From an uncultured Sutterella sp. (GTDB taxonomy: Bacteria; Pseudomonadota; Gammaproteobacteria; Burkholderiales; Burkholderiaceae_F): DNA of 5,746 nt. The DNA lies in NCBI GenBank assembly GCA_902493085.1, contig CABUOH010000089.1:1-5746 (forward strand), read 5' to 3'. Position numbers and translations under genes: made by a program. The notes beneath the pieces were generated by a model. That model did no database searches and was not told the DNA's origin. It saw only the letters and a list, made by a program, of their open reading frames with translations. Below are positions 1 to 5,746 of this stretch, one piece after another (position 1 is the stretch's first letter; every line of letters starts with the position of its first letter).

Positions 1-20
1 TCAACTCTTTGTCAAATTTA

Positions 21-49
21 TTCGCTGTTGACTTGTCGTCGTCAGCGAA
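21..49. repeat. Imperfect hairpin (7-bp arms TTCGCTG/CAGCGAA)
   Basis: TTCGCTG at 21-27 is the exact reverse complement of CAGCGAA at 43-49. Inside the loop, GAC (30-32) can pair with GTC (38-40), giving a longer stem with a 2x2 internal loop and terminal loop TTGTC. No T-run follows on either strand, so it is not a standard intrinsic terminator. GGATTGAAAT follows immediately at 50-59, which together with the dyad recalls a type I CRISPR repeat. Only one copy is present here. Confidence 0.45.
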
Positions 50-109
50 GGATTGAAATTAAACACCATACGAACGCGCTTGTCAAACATTTGCCTCAAA
101 ATCCGTATT

Positions 110-119
110 ACTACGTAGT
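110..119. repeat. 10-bp perfect palindrome ACTACGTAGT
   Basis: The palindrome reads the same on both strands and sits in the AT-rich leader about 140 bp upstream of the preferred transporter start. It could be half of an operator, but a 10-bp palindrome can also occur by chance. No second copy was seen in the window. Confidence 0.3.
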
Positions 120-260
120 TTTCGTGCAATCTCCGTCAACGTCTTGTCCGTGCGCGTCCGATTGTTTTCAGATCACTCTTTATTGGAGTATCGTCTCACG
201 TGGCGCCCGCCGCGCCCTCTTCACCTTCTTCAATCTTCCGCGCATGACGCCTTCCCAACC

Positions 261-1418
261 TTGACCCATCTGAAACCCCTTGCCGCACTCGCCCTGATTC
301 TCGCCGCCACGCTTGAGATGCGCGGCCCGATCACGGCCGTAGGCCCGCTCGCCGGGCGCCTCACTTCGGAGCTCGACCTTTCCGCATCCGAATACGGCCT
401 TGCGGCCGCCCTTCCGATTGCGGCCTTCGGCCTCTTTTCCTTCGCGGCCCCCGTCGCAGCACGGCGCTTCGGGCTCTACGGCGCCGTCATCGTCCTTCTT
501 GCCGTGCTTGCGGCGGGCGGTTTCGTGCGTTCCCTCCAGAGCTACCCCGCGCTTTTGCTCGGCACGCTTCTGATCGGTGCGGGCATCGCAGCGCTCAACG
601 TCCTCATGCCCGTCGTCGTCAAGTCGCAAAACGAAGCCAAGACGGGCATGCTCCTGGGTCTCTACACGGGCGTCGTCGGGCTCTCAGGCTCAATCGGGGC
701 CCTCACCTCGCATCCGCTCGCCGCCCTCACGAACTTCACCCAAGCCTCCTTCCTCGCCTGGGCCGCCTACGGCGCCCTCATCTTCGCGCTTTGGCTCGCC
801 GCCTTCGGACGGACCACGGGCCCTTCGGCTACGCTCCTTCATGCGCCGTCGCTTCGCCGCCATCCCGGCGCCTGGGCCCTCACGGCCGTCATGGGACTGC
901 AGTCGCTTCTCATTTACACGCTCGCCGCGTGGCTTCCTCCCTATCTTGAAACGAAGGGCATCTCGGCCGACACGGCGGGCGCCGCCCCCGCCCTCTTTCT
1001 CCTCTCCGGCCTGCCCGCCTCCCTTCTCACGGACCGCTTCATGCGGCGGTGCGGTCCGGAATGGGTGTCCGAGGCACTCATGTCGCTTTCCTATCTTGCC
1101 GGCCTCTGGCTCTGGACTTTGGGCGGACCCTGGATCTTTCTCGGGAGCATTCTTGCAGGCGCCCCTCAGGGCTCGATGCTCTCCGCGGCCTTCATTCTGA
1201 TGGCCCGAAAGACGCGTTCCCCCGCCCACATGCTCAGTCTCTCGACGCTCAGCCAAGGCGTGGGCTATCTGGGCGCGGGCTTCGGCCCCCTCGTTTTCGC
1301 GACGCTTCTCCCCGCGGGCTGGGGCGCTTCGCTCGCCTTCGTCGCCTTCATCATCGTGCTTTGGGCGCTCGCGGGGCTTGCAGCCTCGCGCTTTGACGAC
1401 ATTCATCCGCAGGCATAA
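261..1418 (+). CDS. MFS transporter, CynX/NimT (cyanate/nitroimidazole-type) family
   Basis: A major facilitator superfamily inner-membrane protein with about 12 hydrophobic helices; from the TTG at 261 it has 385 residues, close to the family's usual 390-400. Helix 1 carries LEMRGPITAVGPL (residues 18-30), the counterpart of the LNLRP..TSVGPL signature of CynX-like carriers. GIAALNVLMP (108-117), the KTGMLLGLYTG stretch (127-137), AWLPPYLETKG (223-233) and a late SQGVGYLGAGFGP (331-343) fit the same family. A hydrophilic central loop lies at about 183-203. The substrate cannot be read from sequence; CynX (cyanate) and NimT (2-nitroimidazole) are the named relatives. The start is uncertain. 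The frame is open from a TTG at 144, but residues encoded before 261 look non-coding, and the first in-frame ATG (318) would cut helix 1. TTG 261 has no clear Shine-Dalgarno and overlaps the stop of a short ATG frame at 244. Stop TAA is at 1416-1418. Confidence 0.88.
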   Translation: MTHLKPLAALALILAATLEMRGPITAVGPLAGRLTSELDLSASEYGLAAALPIAAFGLFSFAAPVAARRFGLYGAVIVLLAVLAAGGFVRSLQSYPALLLGTLLIGAGIAALNVLMPVVVKSQNEAKTGMLLGLYTGVVGLSGSIGALTSHPLAALTNFTQASFLAWAAYGALIFALWLAAFGRTTGPSATLLHAPSLRRHPGAWALTAVMGLQSLLIYTLAAWLPPYLETKGISADTAGAAPALFLLSGLPASLLTDRFMRRCGPEWVSEALMSLSYLAGLWLWTLGGPWIFLGSILAGAPQGSMLSAAFILMARKTRSPAHMLSLSTLSQGVGYLGAGFGPLVFATLLPAGWGASLAFVAFIIVLWALAGLAASRFDDIHPQA

Positions 1419-1419
1419 T
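1393..1419 (+). promoter_or_regulatory. Weak candidate promoter at the end of the MFS gene
   Basis: TTGACG (1393-1398) is a 5/6 match to the sigma70 -35 box, and CATAAT (1414-1419) is a 5/6 match to the -10 box. The spacer is only 15 bp, shorter than the preferred 16-18. The -35 part lies in coding sequence and the -10 overlaps the TAA stop. It could drive the downstream phosphopantetheinyl transferase gene, but the spacing makes this speculative. Confidence 0.25.
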
Positions 1420-1426
1420 CCTCAGG

Positions 1427-1461
1427 CCGGCGCCCCGCCCATGTACACTGTCGGCGCCCGG
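1427..1461. repeat. GC-rich inverted repeat flanking a TACACT box
   Basis: CCGGCGCC (1427-1434) and GGCGCCCGG (1453-1461) can pair as a GC-rich stem with one bulged C across an 18-nt loop. The loop holds TACACT (1444-1449), a -10-like hexamer of the type also seen before tamA. No T-run follows, so a Rho-independent terminator for the transporter gene is not supported. It may be a weak structured 3' end or an element around a promoter for the next gene. Confidence 0.25.
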
Positions 1462-1500
1462 ACGCCTGCGTCCTCCAAACCGCCATCCGATCCACTCTCT

Positions 1501-1510
1501 TTTATATATA
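1501..1510 (+). promoter_or_regulatory. AT island (possible -10 box) directly upstream of the PPTase start
   Basis: TTTATATATA stands out against very GC-rich surroundings. TATATA at 1503-1508 or 1505-1510 could act as a -10 element. The transcript would then start at about 1515-1518, at or next to the ATG at 1518, giving a leaderless or nearly leaderless mRNA. This agrees with the lack of a Shine-Dalgarno before that ATG. No convincing -35 box is found 16-18 bp upstream (about 1480-1486). Confidence 0.35.
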
Positions 1511-1517
1511 GCCCGTC

Positions 1518-2228
1518 ATGTCCCTTCCCGCCGAGCTCGGCAGCACGTCGAAACCCGTCGTGCTTCTCCTTGACTTCGAAGACGCAAGCGCCGCACTCGA
1601 GGCGTCGCTCGCCCTTGCGCTCCCCGAGCCGACCCGTGACCGGATCGCGGCCTTCAGCCATCCCGTGCGCAGGCGCCAGACCTGCTGGGGACGCATCCTC
1701 GCAGGGGCGGCCACCCGCGCGCTGGGGTGCCGCCTCGTCGAAGACCCGCCCTATGCGCCCTACCTTCTCAAGGACGAACGCCGCACCGCGCTCTGCGTCG
1801 CGCATACGGGCACGAGCATCGCGCTCGGGATCGCCTCCGAAGCCGATCCCGTCATGGGGCTTGACCTCGAGACGCTTCGGCCCGTTCGCAGCATCGAGGG
1901 CATGGCCCGCATGAGCTTCGGCGAAGTCGCCCGGGCCGTCGTTGCCGAATGCGGGGCCTGCGGCACAGCCGAGCCCTTCTTTCGGGCCTGGGGCATGAAG
2001 GAATCCGAAATCAAGCTTAACCGCGGCCGCGGGGGCTTTCGCCTGACGCTCGACGATTGCGGGCGCCCCGTCGTTCTCGACCCCGACGGACGGCCGCTCG
2101 TCGCCACCCATGAAGCCTTCGGCGACCTTCGCCTCACCGTTCTCACGAGCGTCGAGCGTCCGAACGTCGTGCAGACCTCGCCCGACGAAGTCGAACGCCT
2201 GCTTCTCAACACCGCTCCCCGCGCCTGA
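1518..2228 (+). CDS. 4'-phosphopantetheinyl transferase superfamily protein (Sfp/HetI/AcpT type)
   Basis: A 236-residue protein of the size of Sfp-type transferases, which move the phosphopantetheine arm of coenzyme A onto a serine of acyl or peptidyl carrier proteins in the cytoplasm. Motifs appear in the expected order: a basic RRRQTCWGR segment (51-59), a histidine motif AHTG (95-98, in place of the usual SHS), the Mg-binding GLDLE (114-118, with D116 and E118), FGE (134-136), and WGMKESEIK (158-166, with W158, K161, E162 and K166). All key acidic and basic residues are present, so it is probably active. The ATG is fixed from upstream by an in-frame TAG at 1509-1511, with no other start codon between; a GTG at 1560 is a possible later start. 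No Shine-Dalgarno is visible. It sits 99 bp after the transporter and 132 bp before tamA. No carrier protein, polyketide or non-ribosomal peptide gene is in the window, so the target is unknown. Confidence 0.88.
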   Translation: MSLPAELGSTSKPVVLLLDFEDASAALEASLALALPEPTRDRIAAFSHPVRRRQTCWGRILAGAATRALGCRLVEDPPYAPYLLKDERRTALCVAHTGTSIALGIASEADPVMGLDLETLRPVRSIEGMARMSFGEVARAVVAECGACGTAEPFFRAWGMKESEIKLNRGRGGFRLTLDDCGRPVVLDPDGRPLVATHEAFGDLRLTVLTSVERPNVVQTSPDEVERLLLNTAPRA

Positions 2229-2239
2229 TCCTGAGGCAT

Positions 2240-2270
2240 ATTCGCGAATTGGTTTGCGGTTGCAACCGCA
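2240..2270. promoter_or_regulatory. Two tandem perfect palindromes, possible operator
   Basis: ATTCGCGAAT (2240-2249, 10 bp) and TGCGGTTGCAACCGCA (2255-2270, 16 bp) are both exact palindromes, separated by 5 bp. An outer GGCAT (2235-2239) and ATGCC (2270-2274) also pair. They lie just after the PPTase stop and about 26 bp upstream of the TACACT -10-like box of tamA, where a repressor or activator of the tamAB unit could bind. The long palindrome has no loop and no T-run, so it is not a typical terminator. No regulator gene is in the window to pair with it. Confidence 0.45.
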
Positions 2271-2295
2271 TGCCGTCCGCAGGCGCCACATCCGC

Positions 2296-2301
2296 TACAC
2301 T
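2296..2301 (+). promoter_or_regulatory. Candidate -10 box of the tamAB promoter (TACACT)
   Basis: TACACT matches TATAAT at four of six positions, including the key first two T-A bases and the final T. It lies 59 bp upstream of the tamA GTG. A transcript from here would begin near 2308, just ahead of the hairpin at 2310-2330. No good -35 hexamer is seen at 2272-2279 (CCGTCC region), so an activator or a non-standard promoter would be needed. Confidence 0.35.
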
Positions 2302-2309
2302 TTCTGATT

Positions 2310-2330
2310 GGCCGGACTCCGCATCCGGCC
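2310..2330 (+). repeat. Hairpin in the tamA 5' leader
   Basis: GGCCGGA (2310-2316) and TCCGGCC (2324-2330) form a perfect 7-bp GC-rich stem with a 7-nt loop. No T-run follows. It lies between the TACACT box and the tamA ribosome binding site, so it would sit at or near the 5' end of the tamAB transcript. It could stabilise the mRNA or modulate translation; the role is inferred from position only. Confidence 0.4.
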
Positions 2331-2344
2331 CGTGTTCTCCACTC

Positions 2345-2351
2345 AGAAGGA
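2345..2351 (+). promoter_or_regulatory. tamA ribosome binding site
   Basis: AGAAGGA is a strong Shine-Dalgarno match with 9 nt between it and the GTG at 2361. It decides the start of tamA at a non-ATG codon, and a signal peptide begins directly there. Confidence 0.7.
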
Positions 2352-2360
2352 TTCTCCGCC

Positions 2361-4091
2361 GTGCGCCGTTCATTGACCGCCGTCCTGGCGCTTTCAATCT
2401 GCTCCGCCTCAGCCTTTGCCGCCGATACGCTCAGGATCAGCATCAAGGGGCTTGACGGCGACCTTGCGACCAACGCCCAAGCCTGGGTCGAACCTCTTGA
2501 AAAGGCGGGCTACACCGACACGCCTGCCGCACGCATGAACGTTGAAAAGGCGGTTCGGCTCTCGCTTCGCGCGCTCGGCTACTACCAGCCGGCCGTTTCC
2601 ATGTCAGTCAAGGAAAAGAAGACGCTCGAGGTGACGGTCGTGCCGGGCGAGCCCGTGCGCATTTCGGCCGTCGACGTGCACGTCACGGGACCGGGCGCGG
2701 ACGAGCGCTTCTTCAAGTTCCTGCAAAAGCGCCGCGTCCCCAAAAAGGGCGACGTGCTCAATCACGCCAAGTACGAAGACTTCAAGAGCGCCCTCACGAA
2801 CACTGCCCTTCACTTGGGCTACTTCGACGCGGAGTTCGTCAAGAGCGAGCTCGGCGTCTCGATTCCCCTTCGCGAAGCCGTCTGGTCGATCGACTACGAA
2901 ACGGGCGAACGCTGGCGCTTCGGCGACGTCACCTTCTCGGGCTCGCAGATCGACGAGGAGCTCCTTCGCAACATGACGCCCTTCAAGAAGGGCGACTACT
3001 ACAACGCGGATGTGCTCGGAGACTTCAATCAAAAGCTCGCTTCTACGGGCTGGTTCAAGTCCGCCGTCGTCGCCCCCGACTTTCAGGCCGCACGCGAAGC
3101 GGGCTCCACCGAACTGCCCATGGACGCCGACGTCACGCCGCGCGCCTCGAACGTCTTCGAAACGGGTCTGGGCTACGCCACCGATACGGGACCGCGCGCC
3201 AAGTTCGGCTGGAAAAAGCCCTGGGTCAACAGCCGCGGCCACAGTCTCTCCTCCTCGACCGAACTCTCGGCCGAGGAGCAGCTCGTCGACGTCACCTACA
3301 AGATTCCCGTTGCCGCCAATCCGCTTGAGGAATACTGGATCGCCCAAGGCGCCATGAAGCGCGACAGCGTCAACGACACGGACTCCAACAACATGACGCT
3401 CGCGCTTTCGCGCAACTGGGAGTTTTCCACGGGCTGGCAGCGCTCGATCGGCGTGCACTGGATGTACGACTCCTTCACGCAGGCGGGCGTTTCAAGCGAC
3501 ACCATGCTCGTCTATCCCGGCATCAGCTTCTCGCGCACGCGCGCACGCGGCGGCATGATGCCCTACTGGGGCGACACCCAGCGCTACAGCATCGACACGG
3601 GCAGCCGCTATGTCGGCAGCGACGTCGACTTCATCATCCTTCAGGCCCACGGCACGCTCATCCGCTCCCCGAAGCGCGGCCACCGCTTTGTGCTTCGCGG
3701 CAGCGCGGGCAAGATCAAGACGAACGACTTCGAGGAAGTCCCGCCCGACCTTCGCTTCTTCGCGGGCGGCGACCGCTCGGTTCGCGGCTACGAATACGAG
3801 TCCATCTCCCCGCGCGACGCCGAAGGCCGCCTCACCGGCGCCTCCTGCATGGTGACGGCGAGCGTCGAATATCAATACAACGTGACGGGCAAATGGTGGA
3901 CCGCCGTCTTCTTCGACGTGGGCGACGCGGGCAACAGCTTCGCCAACTTCGACTGGAAAAAGGGCGCAGGCGTGGGCCTTCGTTGGAATTCGCCCGTGGG
4001 TCCCGTCAAGCTTGACGTCGCCAAGCCCGTAGGCGCCGCCGATGAAGACCGTGGCGTTCAGTTCTACATCGGTCTCGGAGCAGAACTATGA
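2361..4091 (+). CDS. tamA: TamA, Omp85-family outer-membrane assembly factor
   Basis: A 576-residue outer-membrane protein, nearly the length of E. coli TamA, and the outer-membrane half of the translocation and assembly module with TamB. Residues 1-20 or 21 form a signal peptide (MRRS, hydrophobic core, cleavage near AFA|AD). Three periplasmic POTRA domains follow at about 22-97, 98-180 and 184-258. The C-terminal half (about 262-576) is a 16-strand-type beta barrel. It holds the Omp85 signature FFAGGDRSVRGYEY (466-479), with the VRGY loop motif at 474-477 that reaches into the barrel, followed by SISP. The end has the family pattern GLRWNSPVGPVKLDVAKP (539-556) and stops with FYIGLGAEL. BamA is unlikely, since BamA has five POTRA domains and about 800 residues. 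The start is GTG, supported by AGAAGGA 9 nt upstream and the signal peptide. Its stop overlaps the tamB start, indicating one operon. Confidence 0.95.
   Translation: MRRSLTAVLALSICSASAFAADTLRISIKGLDGDLATNAQAWVEPLEKAGYTDTPAARMNVEKAVRLSLRALGYYQPAVSMSVKEKKTLEVTVVPGEPVRISAVDVHVTGPGADERFFKFLQKRRVPKKGDVLNHAKYEDFKSALTNTALHLGYFDAEFVKSELGVSIPLREAVWSIDYETGERWRFGDVTFSGSQIDEELLRNMTPFKKGDYYNADVLGDFNQKLASTGWFKSAVVAPDFQAAREAGSTELPMDADVTPRASNVFETGLGYATDTGPRAKFGWKKPWVNSRGHSLSSSTELSAEEQLVDVTYKIPVAANPLEEYWIAQGAMKRDSVNDTDSNNMTLALSRNWEFSTGWQRSIGVHWMYDSFTQAGVSSDTMLVYPGISFSRTRARGGMMPYWGDTQRYSIDTGSRYVGSDVDFIILQAHGTLIRSPKRGHRFVLRGSAGKIKTNDFEEVPPDLRFFAGGDRSVRGYEYESISPRDAEGRLTGASCMVTASVEYQYNVTGKWWTAVFFDVGDAGNSFANFDWKKGAGVGLRWNSPVGPVKLDVAKPVGAADEDRGVQFYIGLGAEL
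4077..4090 (+). promoter_or_regulatory. tamB ribosome binding site and ATGA stop/start overlap
   Basis: GGAG (4077-4080) lies 7 nt before the tamB ATG (4088-4090), inside the last codons of tamA. The tamA stop TGA (4089-4091) shares bases with that ATG. This arrangement normally gives translational coupling and matched output of the two partner proteins. Confidence 0.7.
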
Positions 4092-5746
4092 GACGTTCAG
4101 CCAAAATTCTTCTCGCCGCCGGCGGCGTCCTTGTCCTCACGGCGGCCGGCCTTGCCTGGCTCGTCGTCACGCCCTCGGGCCAGCAGACGCTGCTTCGCAC
4201 GGCGCTGCCGCTCGTGCCCGGCCTCAAGGCGGACTCGATCGAGGGACACTTCTTCGACCTTTCGATCACGAACGTCGCCTACGAGATGCCCGGGCTCTCC
4301 GTTGGGGCCGACCGCATCACGCTCAAGCTCGACCGCCGCGCGCTTCTCTCCGAACGCCGCATCGCCGTCACGAAGCTCGAGATCCTGCACCCGCACGGCG
4401 TGCTCGACTCCGCCTCGCTGCCCGCCTCCGCGCCCGACGAACCCGCCTCCGAGACGGGTCCCGTTTCCATGCCGTGGCCCGTCGCCCTTGAAAACGCCGA
4501 GATCACGAGCCTCGACTTCACGGCCGACGGCACGAAGGTGACGCTCGCCTACTTGGGCACATCCGCCGAGTGGATCGGCGACGCATTGTCGATCAAGCCC
4601 CTGCGCCTGCGCTCGCTCGCGGTCGCGCTTCCGGGCTCCGAAAAGACCGCCGAAGAACGCGCCGCCCAGCAAAAGCAGGAAGCCGAGCGTCGGGCCGCGG
4701 AACTCAAGGCGAAATTCGAGGCCCGCGAGCCCGTTGTCACGTTCGATGCGGCCGAACTCAACAAGACGCTCGCAGAGCTCTTTTCCAAGCCGCTCCTCTC
4801 GGGCCTTCCCGACGTGAGCCTTCCCTTTTCGCTCGACGTTGCGGAGCTTGAGGCGACCGACCTGAAGCTCGCAGGCGACTCGCCCCTCGTCGTCGACGAA
4901 CTCAAGCTCGACGCCGCCATGAAGGGAAGCGCCGTCGAAATCCGCAGGTTCGACTTGAAAATGCCCGAAGCGTCGGGCTCCCTCAAGGGCCGCGCCCGGC
5001 TTTCGGGGACATGGCCGCTCGACCTTCGCGCAAACGCGCGCCTCGCCCTTTCGCCCGTGCGGGGTGAAACGGCCGACGTAACGCTTGTGGGCGAAGTGCT
5101 CGGCAAGGTCTCGCTCGCCGCAACGGCCCAAGGCCCCATTCCCGCCAAGGTGCTCCTTGCCGCCGAACCCGCCACGGCCGGCCTTCCCTTCTCCGTCACG
5201 CTCGCCTCGCCCGGCTTCAAGCTTCCCTTGGAAGGCGCAAAGGCCGAGGAGGAGACCGCACTCAAGAACCTTTCCCTTCGCATGTCGGGCGACGCCCGCG
5301 ACTGGAAGCTTCGCGCCAATCTCGGCGTCAAGGCCCCGGGCACGCCCGCCGCAACCGCCGACCTCAAGGGCCGCGGCACGCTCACGTCGCTATCGCTCGA
5401 CGCGCTTTCCGCCAAGACGGCGGGCGGCACGGGTCTCGCCACGGGCGAAGTCTCCTGGCGCGACGCGCTTCGCTGGAAGGGCGACCTCAAGCTCGAAAAC
5501 CTCGACGTCGCCGCCTTCGCCCCTTCGGTCAAGGCCGTCCTCTCGGGCAACTCCCGCACGACGGGCCGCGTCGACAAGAAGGGCTGGCGGGTCGAGCTTC
5601 CGGAATTCGACCTCAAAGGAACGATTGAAAAGGCGCCTCTCTCCGTTCACGGCGCCGCCACGGCGCAAAGCCCGATGAAGGTCTACGTGCCCGACGTGAA
5701 GGTATCGCTTGCCGACAACACGCTCACGGCCCGGGCCATGCTCGAC
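4088..5746 (+). CDS. tamB: TamB, translocation and assembly module inner-membrane protein (partial, 3' end outside window)
   Basis: The frame is open without a stop from ATG 4088 to the window end, 553 codons. Full TamB proteins usually have about 1,200-1,500 residues, so the C-terminal TamB (DUF490) domain lies downstream. TamB is an AsmA-like bridge, anchored in the inner membrane, whose long periplasmic beta groove reaches TamA. Visible here are a short basic start (MRRSAK) and one signal-anchor helix (about 7-27). Next comes the typical N-terminal region VPGLKADSIEGHFFDL (43-58), NVAYEMPGLSVGAD (62-75) and ITLKLDRRALL (77-87). A charged, Glu/Lys/Arg-rich helical segment lies at about 185-213, and then LSGLPDVSLPFSLDVAELE (237-255), the LP.V.LP pattern seen in TamB homologues. 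The rest is repetitive, beta-rich, alternating hydrophobic sequence. Overlap with tamA and the matching gene order leave little doubt about identity. AsmA or YdbH/YhdP-type relatives are the only alternatives and do not normally follow tamA. Confidence 0.93.
   Translation, partial: MRRSAKILLAAGGVLVLTAAGLAWLVVTPSGQQTLLRTALPLVPGLKADSIEGHFFDLSITNVAYEMPGLSVGADRITLKLDRRALLSERRIAVTKLEILHPHGVLDSASLPASAPDEPASETGPVSMPWPVALENAEITSLDFTADGTKVTLAYLGTSAEWIGDALSIKPLRLRSLAVALPGSEKTAEERAAQQKQEAERRAAELKAKFEAREPVVTFDAAELNKTLAELFSKPLLSGLPDVSLPFSLDVAELEATDLKLAGDSPLVVDELKLDAAMKGSAVEIRRFDLKMPEASGSLKGRARLSGTWPLDLRANARLALSPVRGETADVTLVGEVLGKVSLAATAQGPIPAKVLLAAEPATAGLPFSVTLASPGFKLPLEGAKAEEETALKNLSLRMSGDARDWKLRANLGVKAPGTPAATADLKGRGTLTSLSLDALSAKTAGGTGLATGEVSWRDALRWKGDLKLENLDVAAFAPSVKAVLSGNSRTTGRVDKKGWRVELPEFDLKGTIEKAPLSVHGAATAQSPMKVYVPDVKVSLADNTLTARAMLD

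Larger units (their letters stand above)
1..260. other. AT-rich intergenic region upstream of the MFS gene
   Basis: This stretch is clearly AT-richer than the rest of the window up to about position 190, and no frame shows the C/G-ending codon bias of the real genes. Visible structure: an 8-bp direct repeat TTGTCAAA at 9-16 and 80-87; an imperfect hairpin at 21-49; a GGATTGAAAT string at 50-59; a 10-bp perfect palindrome ACTACGTAGT at 110-119; and a TTGACT box at 28-33 that matches a sigma70 -35 element but has no good -10 at the right distance. A 78-codon frame (28-264) crosses the region, but it starts with TTG and its codon use and composition look random. No RNA gene or intrinsic terminator was recognised. 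The promoter of the downstream transporter probably lies here but cannot be placed. Confidence 0.6.

Noticed and set aside
144..260. N-terminal extension of the transporter from the TTG at 144
   Set aside because: The extra 39 residues are not transporter-like, the region shares the non-coding composition upstream, and helix 1 begins only after 261. It remains possible, so the start is flagged as uncertain.
28..264. 78-codon + strand frame across the AT-rich leader
   Set aside because: It has a TTG start, no Shine-Dalgarno, codon use unlike the real genes and no domain features. Only its last codons (ATG at 244) matter, as a possible leader frame.
1427..1461. Intrinsic terminator after the transporter
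   Set aside because: The inverted repeat has an 18-nt loop and no T-run on the + strand.
2255..2270. Terminator of the phosphopantetheinyl transferase gene
   Set aside because: The perfect palindrome leaves no natural loop and is not followed by T residues. An operator reading fits better.
1422..2291. Minus-strand open frame of 289 codons opposite the phosphopantetheinyl transferase
   Set aside because: The + strand has all transferase motifs in order. The antisense product has no recognisable motif.
2604..3458. Minus-strand open frame of 284 codons opposite tamA
   Set aside because: It lacks domain features and lies entirely within a confident TamA coding region, so it is a compositional shadow.
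4097..5131. Long minus-strand open frame (344 codons) opposite tamB, and another at 4549-5616 (355 codons)
   Set aside because: High-GC coding DNA with biased third positions often leaves antisense frames open. The translations are Arg/Glu/Gly- or Ser/Arg-rich with no recognisable domain, and the + strand clearly encodes TamB.

Overview
The window looks like a piece of a high-GC betaproteobacterial chromosome. Codon use is strongly biased to C/G at third positions, with frequent CTT, CGC and TCG, and the style resembles Sutterellaceae/Burkholderiales. That placement is inferred from codon style, GC content and the TamA/TamB pair, not from a marker gene. All four recognisable genes lie on the + strand.

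Layout. Positions 1-260 are a visibly AT-richer non-coding stretch with small dyads and repeats, and part of it looks like the 3' end of a type I CRISPR repeat. Positions 261-1418 encode a 12-TM major facilitator transporter of the CynX/NimT type with an ambiguous start. Positions 1419-1517 are a short gap with weak promoter-like elements, including an AT island directly against the next start codon. Positions 1518-2228 encode a Sfp/HetI/AcpT-type 4'-phosphopantetheinyl transferase. Positions 2229-2360 are a regulatory-looking gap: two perfect palindromes in tandem, a TACACT -10-like box, a 7-bp hairpin and a good Shine-Dalgarno. Positions 2361-4091 encode TamA, an Omp85-family outer-membrane protein with three POTRA domains. 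Positions 4088-5746 are the first 553 codons of tamB, which overlaps the tamA stop codon by 4 bases and runs off the window.

How the genes work together. TamA (outer membrane) and TamB (inner-membrane-anchored, spanning the periplasm) form the translocation and assembly module, which is involved in outer-membrane protein assembly and, by more recent work, in phospholipid transport between the membranes. The ATGA overlap and a Shine-Dalgarno inside the tamA end indicate translational coupling. The transporter and the phosphopantetheinyl transferase are probably separate or loosely linked units, since the gaps before the transferase and before tamA are about 99 and 132 bp.

I see no convincing undescribed protein system. 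The points most worth a second look are the CRISPR-repeat-like element at the left edge, the paired palindromes upstream of tamA, the chain of overlapping start/stop codons before the transporter, and the possible leaderless start of the transferase.
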